From: JAKFWF01 sp963741505
GTDB lineage: Bacteria; Pseudomonadota; Alphaproteobacteria; Rhizobiales; Hyphomicrobiaceae
Direction of reading: 5' to 3'
Length of the DNA: 64,000 nucleotides
Assembly (NCBI GenBank): GCA_963741505.1
Contig: CAVUIJ010000041.1
Location: 124,001-188,000 of the forward strand
Under the pieces are notes generated by a model. It was not told where the DNA came from. It searched no databases and saw nothing but the letters and a program-made list of their open reading frames with translations. The translations under genes and the position numbers were made by a program. Shown here piece after piece: positions 28,626 to 37,324 of this stretch; position 1 is the first letter of the stretch, and every line of letters starts with the position of its first letter.

Positions 28626-28904
28626 ATGAGCAAGAAAGACGCGATCGACGCTGTCGCCGAGCACGCCGAAATCACCAAGGAGAAGGCGGGCGTCGCGCTC
28701 GACGCACTCATCGCCTATATTGAGAAGACGCTGAAGAAGGGCGACGAGGTTTCCCTTCCGCCACTCGGCAAATTCAAGATCACGAAGCGCAAGGCGCGCT
28801 TGGGCCGTAATCCTTCGACCGGCGCCGAAATCAAGATTCCGGCCTCCAACGTGCCGAAGTTCCAGCCGTCAAAGACGCTGAAGGATGGGGTCAACAAGCG
28901 TTGA
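28626..28904 (+). CDS. hupB: HU-family DNA-binding protein
   Basis: HU bends and compacts DNA as a dimer. The 92-residue protein starts MSKKDAIDAVAEHAEITKEKAG; AAGGA lies eight bases before this ATG, whereas the ATG at 28617 touches it. The beta-arm region contains GRNPSTGAEIKIPASNVPKF, the HU signature. HU after lon is the normal order in many proteobacteria. Confidence 0.95.
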   Translation: MSKKDAIDAVAEHAEITKEKAGVALDALIAYIEKTLKKGDEVSLPPLGKFKITKRKARLGRNPSTGAEIKIPASNVPKFQPSKTLKDGVNKR

Positions 28905-28956
28905 TCATCCATGCGATTGCTGCCGGCGCGCGGCATCGCGACATGAGCGACATCGG

Positions 28957-28987
28957 CGGCGCCCTCGCGGGCGCCGTTGCGTTTTCG
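28957..28987 (+). terminator. Terminator of hup
   Basis: CGGCGCCC (28957-28964), loop TCGC and GGGCGCCG (28969-28976) form an eight-base-pair GC hairpin followed by TTGCGTTTTC. Confidence 0.7.
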
Positions 28988-29104
28988 GGCTGGCAAGGCG
29001 AAACGAGGCAGCTTGTGCAACCTGGGCATAACAATGTGCCGGTGCCGCGGGGCAGGCCCGAATCGGCCTAACTCTTCCCGATCTGAGCCAGTCGGGAGAG
29101 AGCC

Positions 29105-30952
29105 ATGGCGGCGGTGCGGAAATCGGCGCGCGCGGCGGCAGTCGGGGGGGACGAGCGCGCGACCGGGCCCTTTCTCGGCGTAGCGCAGTCGGCCAAGGGC
29201 ATGACGTGGCGCGAGCGGCTTGGCGCCGGCGATCATCTCAAGGCGGCAGCGATCAGCCAGCAACATGGCCTGCCCGATCTGCTTGGTCGCATGATTGCCG
29301 CCCGAGGAATAGCCGTCGAAGACGTGCCGACCTTTCTCGATCCGACGATCCGGGCGCTGCTGCCCGACCCCGACACGCTGCGCGGCATGGACGTGGCCTC
29401 GCGCCGGCTGGCGGACGCCGTCGAGAAGCGGCAGCGGGTGGCCGTGTTCGGCGACTACGACGTCGACGGTGCTGCCTCGTCGGCGCTGATGCAGCGCTTT
29501 CTGGATCATCACGGCGTGGCGAGCCGCATCTACATTCCCGACCGCATCTTCGAGGGCTACGGCCCCAATGTTGCGGCGATCGAGCTGCTGGTGAAGGAAG
29601 GCGCCAGCCTGATCGTCACCGTCGACTGCGGCACCACGAGTTTCGAGCCGCTGGCGGCGGCGGCGCGGCTCGACACCGATGTGCTCGTCATCGACCACCA
29701 CCAGGCCGACGCCGAGCTGCCGCAGGTCACAGCCGTGGTCAATCCAAACCGCCAGGACGATCTTTCGGGGCTCGGCCATTTGTGCGCGGCCGGCGTCGTC
29801 TTCCTGTTGCTGGTCGCGACCACCCGCGAGTTGCGTCGGCGTGGCCTGTATGGCGCCAAACTCGCCGAGCCGAACCTGCTCGACCTGCTCGACATCGTGG
29901 CGCTGGCGACGGTCGCCGACGTGGTGCCGTTGACCGGTCTCAATCGCGCCTTCGTGACCAAGGGCCTGTCCGTGATGCACCAGCGCCGCAATGCCGGTTT
30001 GCGGGCATTGTTCGACGTGGCGAGCCTCAACACCGCGCCAACGCCTTATGCGCTGGGCTTCGTGCTGGGACCGCGGATCAACGCCGGCGGCCGGATCGGC
30101 GATGCCGCCCTTGGCGCCCGGCTGCTTGCCACCGATGACGATACCGAGGCGGCCAAGATCGCGGCCCTTCTCGACAAGCTCAATCGCGAGCGCAAGGCGC
30201 TGGAGACTCAGATGCTGGAAGAGGCGATCGCCGAAGCCGACCGCCGCATCACCGATGCGCCCGAGCTGCCGATGCTGATCACCGGCTCCGAGACCTGGCA
30301 CAAGGGCGTGGTCGGCCTCGTTGCCAGCCGCCTCGTCGATCGCTTCCGTCGGCCAGCCTGCGCCATCGCCTGGGAGAAGAGCGGTGAAGGCACCGGCTCG
30401 CTGCGCTCGGTCGCCGGCGTCGACATCGGCGGCGCAGTGCGGGCGGCGGTGGCGGCGGGCCTGCTGGTCAAGGGCGGCGGTCACGCCATGGCGGCGGGCC
30501 TCACCGTCCGCAAAGATAAGATGCCGGCGCTCGATGCGTTCTTTGCCGAGCGGCTGCGCACCGCCTCGACCAGGGCCCGCGAGCAGGCCGGCCTCGATAT
30601 CGATGGTGCGCTGACGCCGGGCGGCGTCAATGACGCCCTGATGGACCTGATCGAGCGCGTTGGCCCTTACGGCCAGGGTAATCCGGCGCCGCGCTTCGCG
30701 TTTCCCGCCCACCGCGTGAAATTCGCCAAGGTGGTCGGCGAAGCGCATATCCGCTGCGTGCTGGAAGCGGGAGACGGATCGCGCCTCGATGCGGTAGCCT
30801 TTCGCGCATCCGGCCAGCCGCTGGGCGATCTGTTGACGGCGCCCGGCGGCATGCCGCTGCATGTCGCCGGCACCTTGAAGCGCGACACCTGGGGCGGCCG
30901 GCAGAAGATCGAATTGACCATCGAGGACGCCGCCGACCCCCGCCGGCAGTAG
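29105..30952 (+). CDS. recJ: Single-strand DNA exonuclease RecJ
   Basis: RecJ digests single-stranded DNA 5' to 3' in recombination and mismatch repair. The 615-residue protein has the DHH phosphoesterase motifs: FGDYDVDGAASSALM, VTVDCGTTS and VIDHHQAD. The DHHA1 end has the GGGHAMAAGLT motif near residue 460, and the OB domain follows. GGGAGAG stands before the ATG. The first ~35 residues are poorly conserved, so a later start is possible. An acyl-CoA dehydrogenase gene follows after 22 bases. Confidence 0.95.
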   Translation: MAAVRKSARAAAVGGDERATGPFLGVAQSAKGMTWRERLGAGDHLKAAAISQQHGLPDLLGRMIAARGIAVEDVPTFLDPTIRALLPDPDTLRGMDVASRRLADAVEKRQRVAVFGDYDVDGAASSALMQRFLDHHGVASRIYIPDRIFEGYGPNVAAIELLVKEGASLIVTVDCGTTSFEPLAAAARLDTDVLVIDHHQADAELPQVTAVVNPNRQDDLSGLGHLCAAGVVFLLLVATTRELRRRGLYGAKLAEPNLLDLLDIVALATVADVVPLTGLNRAFVTKGLSVMHQRRNAGLRALFDVASLNTAPTPYALGFVLGPRINAGGRIGDAALGARLLATDDDTEAAKIAALLDKLNRERKALETQMLEEAIAEADRRITDAPELPMLITGSETWHKGVVGLVASRLVDRFRRPACAIAWEKSGEGTGSLRSVAGVDIGGAVRAAVAAGLLVKGGGHAMAAGLTVRKDKMPALDAFFAERLRTASTRAREQAGLDIDGALTPGGVNDALMDLIERVGPYGQGNPAPRFAFPAHRVKFAKVVGEAHIRCVLEAGDGSRLDAVAFRASGQPLGDLLTAPGGMPLHVAGTLKRDTWGGRQKIELTIEDAADPRRQ

Positions 30953-30974
30953 CGTTCCAGAACGGGAACGGCCA

Positions 30975-32135
30975 ATGAATTTCGAGCTCACCGACGACCA
31001 GCGCGCGATGTGCGATGCAGCGCGCAAGTTCGCCCGCGCCGAGATGGCTGAGGTTGCGCGCACCTGCGAGACCAGGAACGAGCCGCCGCCGCGCGCCTTC
31101 AAGAAGCGGCTCGGCGAGATGGGCTTCCTCGGCATCAATATGCCCGCGGCCTACGGCGGTTTGGGCCTTGGCAATCTCGAAGCTCTGCTGGTGCTGGAAG
31201 AGTTTGCCAAGGTGCACCCGGCGGTCGCTTTTCCAGTATTCGAAAGCGCGGTCGGGCCGATCAAGGCGGTGGAGCGCTTCGGCACCGAAAGCCTGAAGAA
31301 GGTGCTGCTGCCGAAGGTGGTGTCGGGCGATGTGGTGGTGGCGGTCGCCATGTCGGAGCCCGACGCCGGCACCGCACTGACCGACCTTGCCACCCACGCC
31401 GAGATCAAGGGCGGCAAGATAATCGTCAATGGCACCAAGCGCTGGTGCACCGGTGGCGGCTCGGCCGACGGCTACGTCGTCTATTGCCGGATCGGCGCGG
31501 CCAAGGGTGCCAAGGGCGTCGGCGCCGTCTACGTGCCGAACGGGCTCAAGGGCCTCACCTTCGGCAATAGAGAAGAGCTGATGGGGTTCCGCGGCACCAC
31601 CACCGCCGACATCTTCTTCGAGAACGTCGAGGTGCCGGAAGATCATCTGATCGTTCCCGCCGGCGGCTTTGCGAAGCTGATGGAAGCCTTCGACCTCGAG
31701 CGCTGCGGCAACTCGACGATGTGTCTGGGACTGGCGGCAGGCGCGCTCGAAGATGCTCTCGCCTACGTGCAGGAGCGGCACCAGTTCGGCAAGCCGATCG
31801 TCGATTTCCAGGCGGTGCAGTTGAAGCTCGCCGAGATGGCGATGAAGGTCGAGGCCTCGCGCCTGCTGATCCATCGGGCCGTGACGCGGGCCGAGCACGG
31901 CTTCCCGTCGGTCGCCGACAGCTCGATCGCCAAGTGCTTCGCCAACGAGATGGTGCGCGAGGTGACCGGTGCCGCCCTGCAATTGATGGGCGGCTACGGC
32001 TATTCGAAAGCCTACAAGGCCGAGCAGCGCCTGCGGGACGCCTGGGGTTGGGGCATCGCCGGCGGCACCATCGACATCCAGAAGATCAACATCGCCGCCG
32101 CGCTGGTCGGACGCCGCTTTGATCAGCGCAGGTAG
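30975..32135 (+). CDS. Acyl-CoA dehydrogenase
   Basis: The 386-residue flavoprotein should oxidise an acyl-CoA to an enoyl-CoA. Family features include PAAYGGLGLGNLE near residue 57, MSEPDAGTALTDL near 125 and ERHQFGKPIVDFQAVQ near 270. At the usual catalytic position near the C-terminus the sequence reads AGGT instead of EGT. A glutamate in FDLERC (about residue 239) matches the alternative catalytic position used by isovaleryl- and long-chain enzymes. Substrate is therefore probably branched or long. It sits alone after recJ. Confidence 0.9.
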   Translation: MNFELTDDQRAMCDAARKFARAEMAEVARTCETRNEPPPRAFKKRLGEMGFLGINMPAAYGGLGLGNLEALLVLEEFAKVHPAVAFPVFESAVGPIKAVERFGTESLKKVLLPKVVSGDVVVAVAMSEPDAGTALTDLATHAEIKGGKIIVNGTKRWCTGGGSADGYVVYCRIGAAKGAKGVGAVYVPNGLKGLTFGNREELMGFRGTTTADIFFENVEVPEDHLIVPAGGFAKLMEAFDLERCGNSTMCLGLAAGALEDALAYVQERHQFGKPIVDFQAVQLKLAEMAMKVEASRLLIHRAVTRAEHGFPSVADSSIAKCFANEMVREVTGAALQLMGGYGYSKAYKAEQRLRDAWGWGIAGGTIDIQKINIAAALVGRRFDQRR

Positions 32136-32667
32136 TGGCGATTCATAGTCCGTTGGCTTCGTTTCCCGCCGTGCCAGTGTGCAATCACGGCGCCGGTTCG
32201 TTTGCCGTTGAACGACTGAGGAGTATCCGCCGTCCCCGCACCGTCACCCCCGCGAAGGCGGGGCCCATCCAAACTTCAGGCAGTCACGAAACCCGCCTGA
32301 AACTCGGTCGCAATCCGCGTCCACGACCTCGCTCCATCCATGGCTTGGGCGGATCCCCGCCTTCGCGGCGATGACGACATGGGGTGTGGCGAGCACAGCG
32401 ATTGGTCGCGAAGTGAGGAATTTGTCTCCTACACCCGAGAAAGCAACACGCTGCCGTAAGATGCCCAGCCGACGGAATGTAGCCGTCTCATTGCCAGTGG
32501 GTCGGCCGCAGGCCGGTGGGGAATGAACCTACGCCACCTTCACAGCCTCGGCACAGAGCACCTCATCGCCTCGCCGACACTGGCCGATCGCCGCGGATTG
32601 CAATAGGCTCTGGCAATCCGCCTGCTGGGAGGCGGGTTGAGGCTCAGAGCAACCGAAGAGGTGCCCC
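32136..32667 (+). other. Non-coding gap with a palindromic element
   Basis: These 532 bases contain no supported gene. The first half holds the nested inverted repeat at 32242-32376; the remainder shows nothing recognisable apart from the ribosome-binding site of the next gene. Confidence 0.5.
32242..32376. repeat. Nested palindromic dispersed-repeat element
   Basis: The outer arms share CCCCGCCTTCGCGG as inverted copies: the left arm (from CGTCACCCC at 32242) and the right arm (32354-32367, ending in GATGACG). Inside, TTCAGGC (32275-32281) and GCCTGAA (32295-32301) form a second hairpin. The composition and layout are those of palindromic repeats scattered in many alphaproteobacterial genomes. 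Only one copy of this family is in the window. Confidence 0.65.
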
Positions 32668-33696
32668 ATGCGAACGTTGTCGTTCGAATTGCCCGAAGTC
32701 ACGCCAGCCCGGCGCGATCTCTTGAAAGCCTCCGGCATCGCCGCCGCCGGTGCGATCGCGGCCAGCCTGCCGGCGACACCGGCCGCGGCGCAGACGCCGA
32801 AGATCGAGGCCCAGGAACACTGGGTGATGAAGGGCGACGTCAAGCTTTACGTGTACCGCAAGCGGCTCGTCGGCGGCGACGCGGCCAAGCCCATCCTGTT
32901 CCTGGTGCACGGCTCGACGTTCGCCAGCCGCGGCTCCTATGACCTGATCGTGCCCGGTCGCACCGGCCATTCCGCCATGGATCACTTCGCCGAGCTTGGC
33001 TACGACGTGTGGACCATGGACCACGAGGGCTACGGCTTCTCCGCCCGCACCGCCGGCAACTCCGGCATCCGCACCGGTGCCGACGATCTCAAGGCGGCGA
33101 TGCCGCTGATCGAGAAGGAGACGGGCCGGAAGTCACTGCTGATGTTTGGCGAATCCTCGGGCGCCATCCGCGCCGGCGTGTTCGCCCAGGAAGAGCCCGC
33201 CCGTGTCGAGCGGCTCGTCCTGCACGCCTTCACCTACACCGGCCAGAACGCACCGGAGATCGAGCGTCGCCGCAAGCAGGCCGACTTCTACAAGGCCAAT
33301 CCGCGCCGCCCGTTCGGCATGGCCAACGTCGAGAACATCTTCAACCGCGACGTCGCCGGCAAGGCCGACCCGGCGGTGATCAAGGCGCTCGCCGATTTCG
33401 AGCTGCAGTTCGGCAATACCGTACCGAGTGGCACCTACCTCGACATGGCGATCAACATGCCGATGGTCGACCCATCGAAGCTCAAGTGCGCCGTGTGCCT
33501 GATCCGCCCGGAGCACGACGGCAATGCCAGCGAGGCCGAGCTGTTCGAGTTCTTCCAAAAACTCGCCGCACATGAAAAGCAGTTCCTGTTCGTCGACGGC
33601 ATGACGCACGGCGGCGGCATGGTCGGCAGCCAGCGCCAGCGGCTGTGGCATCTCGTGCATTCGTTCATGAGCTGCCCGCCGGCGCCGGCGGCCTAG
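32668..33696 (+). CDS. Tat-exported alpha/beta hydrolase
   Basis: The 342-residue protein starts with a twin-arginine-type signal (ARRDLLKASG) and a hydrophobic stretch, with cleavage likely after AAA-QTP. The mature part has an alpha/beta hydrolase fold: LVHGSTF for the oxyanion region, the nucleophile elbow FGESSGA near residue 170, and a late His in DGMTHGGGM. This suggests a periplasmic esterase or lipase-like enzyme with unknown substrate. GAGG stands six bases before the ATG. It is flanked by two different palindromic repeats. Confidence 0.83.
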   Translation: MRTLSFELPEVTPARRDLLKASGIAAAGAIAASLPATPAAAQTPKIEAQEHWVMKGDVKLYVYRKRLVGGDAAKPILFLVHGSTFASRGSYDLIVPGRTGHSAMDHFAELGYDVWTMDHEGYGFSARTAGNSGIRTGADDLKAAMPLIEKETGRKSLLMFGESSGAIRAGVFAQEEPARVERLVLHAFTYTGQNAPEIERRRKQADFYKANPRRPFGMANVENIFNRDVAGKADPAVIKALADFELQFGNTVPSGTYLDMAINMPMVDPSKLKCAVCLIRPEHDGNASEAELFEFFQKLAAHEKQFLFVDGMTHGGGMVGSQRQRLWHLVHSFMSCPPAPAA

Positions 33697-33700
33697 GAAA

Positions 33701-33809
33701 CGTAGGTTGGGTTAGACCGGCCCTCTTGCCGGTCGTAACCCCACATTCCGCGGGTGGTCGAAGCTGTTGGGTCATGGACGCAAGTGGGCGCGCCTCAACC
33801 CAACCTACG
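33701..33809. repeat. Second nested palindromic element
   Basis: CGTAGGTTGGGTT (33701-33713) and AACCCAACCTACG (33797-33809) are exact 13-base inverted copies. Inside, GACCGGC (33715-33721) and GCCGGTC (33728-33734) form a hairpin with a six-base loop. The GTAGGTTGGGTT unit is familiar from dispersed palindromes in proteobacterial genomes. Confidence 0.6.
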
Positions 33810-33878
33810 CGTCACTGCCCGGCCGCCCCGGATTTTTCGCAAATTTGCATCCACCACCACTGCTCCCGGGGAACCCAA

Positions 33879-35100
33879 ATGGCCGACAATTCCATGATGA
33901 CCGCCCTTGCGGCGGCGCTGCTGACGTGCGCGGCGCCGGCCGTTGCGCAGGACTTTCCCGATGGGCCGGGCAAGGAAACAGTCGTCGCCGCCTGCGGCGG
34001 CTGCCACGACATCAACCGGCTCAAGGTCGGCTATACGCCCGACGGCTGGCGCAAGGTCATGCGCATGATGGAGAACATGGAGGTGCCGGTCCCGAAGGAC
34101 CAATGGGCTACCGTCACCGACTATCTGATCAAATTCCTGCCCGAGCGCGCGCGGCCGCCCGCCGTCATCGTCGCCGGCCCGGTCGAGGCCACGGTCAAGG
34201 TCTGGCCGGTGCCGACGCCCGGCTCGCGGCCGCACGATCCGCTGGCTACCCGCGACGGGGCGCTGTGGTGGACCGGCCAGTTGTCGAACCGGCTCGGTAA
34301 ACTCGATCCCAAGACCGGCGAGATGAAGGAATTCACCCTCAAGTCGCGGCACACCGGCCCGCACGGCCTGACCGAGGACAAACAGGGCAATATCTGGTTC
34401 ACCGGCAACAACACGGCGCTGATCGGCAAGTTCGACCCCAAGACCGGCGCGACGACGGAATATCCGCTGCCCGATCCGGCGGCCAAGGACCCGCACACGC
34501 TGATTTTCGACAACACTGGCATCTTGTGGTTCACGGTGCAGCAGGCCAACATGCTCGGCCGGCTCGATCCGGCGACCGGGGCGATCAAGCTCGTCACCTC
34601 GCCGACGCCGAAGTCACGGCCCTACGGCATGGCGCTCAACTCGAAGAACGTCGTGTTCTTCGTCGACTTCGGCGTCAACAAGATCGGCAGCATCGATGCG
34701 AGCGACGATGCAGATCAAGGAGTACGCCCTGCCCAATGCCGGCGCCCGGCCGCGGCGCATCGCGATCTCGCCCGACGACATGATCTGGTACACGGATTTC
34801 AGCCGCGGCTTCCTCGGCCGCCTCGATCCGGCGACGGGCGAGGTCAAGGAATGGCCCTCGCCCAGCGGGCCGAAGTCGGAGCCCTATGCGGTCGTGTCTA
34901 CGAAGGGCGCTCTCTGGTACACGGAGACGGCGGCCAAGCCGAACACGGTCGTCCGCTTTGATCCGACGACCGAGAAGTTCCAGTCCTGGGCGGTGCCGGG
35001 TGGCGGCGACATCATCCGCAACATGGACGTGACACCCGACGGCAATCCGGTCCTGGCGCACAGCCTGACCAACGAGGTCGGGCTGGTTGAGATCAAATAG
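33879..35100 (+). pseudogene. Cytochrome c / beta-propeller (streptogramin lyase-like) protein, frameshifted
   Basis: The first frame (33879 to about 34700) encodes a signal peptide, a heme c motif CGGCH near residue 38 and propeller repeats such as GALWWTGQLSNRLGKLDPKTGE. Near 34690-34710 the frame changes, and the second frame continues TMQIKEYALPNAGARPRR and ends LTNEVGLVEIK at 35100. One extra base explains the break. Both halves are well preserved, so this may be a sequencing error. The propeller resembles virginiamycin B lyase, but the cytochrome domain suggests a periplasmic redox enzyme rather than resistance. Confidence 0.75.
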
Positions 35101-35170
35101 ATGCGTTGGCTGTCGGTGCTTGCCGCGCTTGTGATGTGCGGCAGGGCGGAGTAGGGTCCGCGGCCAATCC

Positions 35171-35260
35171 GGAGGGGTGGCCGAGTGGTTTAAGGCACCG
35201 GTCTTGAAAACCGGCGTGGGTGCAAGCCCACCGTGGGTTCGAATCCCACCCCCTCCGCCA
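35171..35260 (+). tRNA. tRNA-Ser (anticodon UGA)
   Basis: The 90-base class II tRNA has acceptor stem GGAGGGG (35171-35177) pairing with CCCCTCC (35250-35256), G discriminator and encoded CCA. The anticodon loop CTTGAAA puts TGA at 35205-35207. The long variable arm and T-arm GGGTTCGAATCCC are present. A decayed recombinase lies directly against its 3' end. Confidence 0.97.
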
Positions 35261-35263
35261 TTG

Positions 35264-35713
35264 GTTTGGCACGATAATTCGCCTGGAAACGCGCCCTTGA
35301 CCAAGAGTTTCGTTTCCATACCGGTCCGCAGCAGCCGAACCGGGACGGACAGAACTTTGATCGCACCTTCTGGATTTGTCGGCAGACGTTGGACCTCCGG
35401 ATCGAGTCTTACGACACCAGGCAACGCCGCCGGCCGGTCCGAGACGTTGCCCGAACTCGGGACGGACGTCCACGCGCTCGACCAGCGCCTGCAGGATGGC
35501 GCGCATTTCTGACGCGGACAGGGTTGGCCAGCGTCGCGCGAAATCGGCGGCATTCGCGATCAGGCATTTGCGCATCGCTACGGTCGCAGCACCGGCGGCT
35601 TCGAAGGCGACGGCCTCTTGCCTCGGCAAGATGCAAATGGGGTTCTCAACGACGCTCTCAAGGTCGGCGGCGGTTGTCCGCAGCTCCGCCACGTTCGCCA
35701 TGTGCCACCAGGA
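35264..35713 (-). pseudogene. C-terminal remnant of a large serine recombinase
   Basis: Two minus-strand frames carry typical recombinase tail segments. The first has FARRWPTLSASEMRAILQALVERVDVRPE; the second, after a frame change near 35480, has KVLSVPVRLLRTGMETKLLVKG. Both patterns are known from the C-terminal part of zinc-ribbon recombinases of integrative elements. The catalytic N-terminus and the final helix-turn-helix part are missing; a stop lies just upstream. The remnant runs into the 3' end of tRNA-Ser. Confidence 0.65.
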
Positions 35714-35740
35714 TCAACGCAGTCCTCTTGGCTTGCCCCA

Positions 35741-37324
35741 TCAATGACTGGTCCCCTCCGAGAAGGTGATCTTGTTGAAGACGTTGTATTTGCCGGAAGG
35801 CTTCGACATCGGGATGCGCTTGATCTCCTCCAACGTGTCGGCCTTGTAGACGATCAACGCGCCGTCGTTCTCCCAGACGCTGACGAGCGCATAGCGGCCA
35901 TAGCGATCGAACTCGACGTGGGCCGCCGTCTTGCCCGGCATGGGCCGCAACGTCGTCGTGATCTCGAGCTTCTCCTTGTCGAGTATGAGGATGCCATCTT
36001 TGGAGCTACTCATCATGGCGTCCGCCCAGGCATAGCGCGAAGCCTCGTGGCTGCGTAGGAAGAAGCCGGGTCCAGGCGTGTTGATGCGCTTGATCAGCGA
36101 CCAGTCGGCCATGTCGATCACGCTGAGCTTGCCTTCCTTGAGGTGCTGCGTCGCCAGGACACGGTGGCCCTTTCGGTCGCCGCTGGCTATCACCCAGGAA
36201 ATGCCGGAGCCCAGGTGGGGCAGGCCGGGGATATCGATCTCGGCAATCGGCCGCCCGACGTTGAGGTTCACAACGACGATCCGATTGCCGTCGCGCGACG
36301 AGCCGAGCAGGTGCCGGTAGGGCGGATCGAAGAAGAAGTCATCGAGCGGCTCCTCGATCTCGATTCGGCGCAATGCGAACAGCCCCTGCGACGCGGCCAG
36401 AGCCTCCTGTGCTCCGGTTTCGTGACTGTGAACGAGGCCGGAAAAGACCGGCGGCGCCGCAGGGTCGGTCGCGATCTCCCAGATCTCCGGCACGTCTTTG
36501 AGGGCGGCGATGAAGCTCTTGCGCTTCGGCGCCTGATAGACGGCACTGACCCGCGATGTAGTCCCCTTGCGGTCGGCGACATCGATCACCTTCTCGACCG
36601 CCAGATCCGCGGCCGACAGGATCACGAGCGTATGCGGCAGGTAGTTGGCCACAGCCACATGCTTGTCATCGGCCGAAAGCGCGATGTTGCGTGCATTGAG
36701 GCCAGCGCGCACCTCTGCCACAACCTGCAGGCTCCACAAATCGTATTTGGTCACCCAGCCGTCGCGTGAGGCAAAGAACACAAAGCGGCCATCGCTGGTG
36801 AACTTCGGACCACCGTGCAAGGCAAAGCGGCTCTGGAAGCGATGGATCGGCTCGAGGCGGTCGCCATCGAGGATGGTGACATGATGGTCGCCGGCCTCGA
36901 CCACGACGAACAGGTTGAGCGGATCGGCGTCGAAGATCGGCCGCGCCAGCCGCGGCGGCGGCGCATGGGTCACACGGGTCGCCTCGATCTCTTTGGTGCC
37001 CCAGACAGGGACGCCCGGCAGCGGCGTATAGATGTAGCTCGCGAGGGCCTCGATCGCTGCCGGCGGGAGTGCCTGGCCGAAGCCCGCCATCTGGGTTGCT
37101 TCGCGGCCCTTGGCGATGACCCTTGCCGCGGCCTCTTGGCGCAGGCGGACGAGGGCCTGCGGGATAAGGGCCGGACCCTGGCCGCCGAGCCGGTCGACGC
37201 CGTGACAGGAGGCACAATGCTCACGATAAAGCGTCATCGGATCGACGGAACCGGTGTCCTGGGCGCGGGACGGCGCCGCGGAGAGGGCCAGCAGGCTAAG
37301 CAGTATAGCGATGCGGCGCTTCAT
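35741..37324 (-). CDS. nirN: NirN-like protein: c-heme plus cytochrome d1 domain
   Basis: NirN oxidises dihydro-heme d1 to heme d1, the last step of making the nitrite reductase cofactor in the periplasm. The 527-residue protein has a signal peptide ending SRA-QDT, a c-heme motif CASCH at residues 37-41 and an eight-bladed d1-type propeller with FALHGGPKFTSDGRFVFF. GAGGAG stands six bases before the ATG. It overlaps the end of nirJ, exactly the nirJ-nirN order of Paracoccus. NirF is a less likely alternative because it normally lacks the c-heme. Confidence 0.82.
   Translation of the reverse strand: MKRRIAILLSLLALSAAPSRAQDTGSVDPMTLYREHCASCHGVDRLGGQGPALIPQALVRLRQEAAARVIAKGREATQMAGFGQALPPAAIEALASYIYTPLPGVPVWGTKEIEATRVTHAPPPRLARPIFDADPLNLFVVVEAGDHHVTILDGDRLEPIHRFQSRFALHGGPKFTSDGRFVFFASRDGWVTKYDLWSLQVVAEVRAGLNARNIALSADDKHVAVANYLPHTLVILSAADLAVEKVIDVADRKGTTSRVSAVYQAPKRKSFIAALKDVPEIWEIATDPAAPPVFSGLVHSHETGAQEALAASQGLFALRRIEIEEPLDDFFFDPPYRHLLGSSRDGNRIVVVNLNVGRPIAEIDIPGLPHLGSGISWVIASGDRKGHRVLATQHLKEGKLSVIDMADWSLIKRINTPGPGFFLRSHEASRYAWADAMMSSSKDGILILDKEKLEITTTLRPMPGKTAAHVEFDRYGRYALVSVWENDGALIVYKADTLEEIKRIPMSKPSGKYNVFNKITFSEGTSH

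Noticed and set aside
28715..31138. Very long open frame on the minus strand (807 codons) over hup and recJ
   Set aside because: It lies opposite genes with clear family motifs, and its translation is rich in His, Arg and Gly without any domain. It is a GC-driven shadow, like similar long frames opposite lon, the S17-L5 ribosomal genes and the binding-protein gene at 17 kb.
33879..35100. Calling the propeller protein a streptogramin (virginiamycin B) lyase and resistance gene
   Set aside because: The resemblance is to the general propeller repeat only, and the protein carries a signal peptide and a c-heme domain, which true lyases lack.
35741..37324. Second nitrite reductase (nirS paralogue)
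   Set aside because: It has a d1-type propeller, but it is shorter, stands directly behind nirJ and lacks the conserved NirS HPGRG and TSHLGD regions, so nirN fits better.
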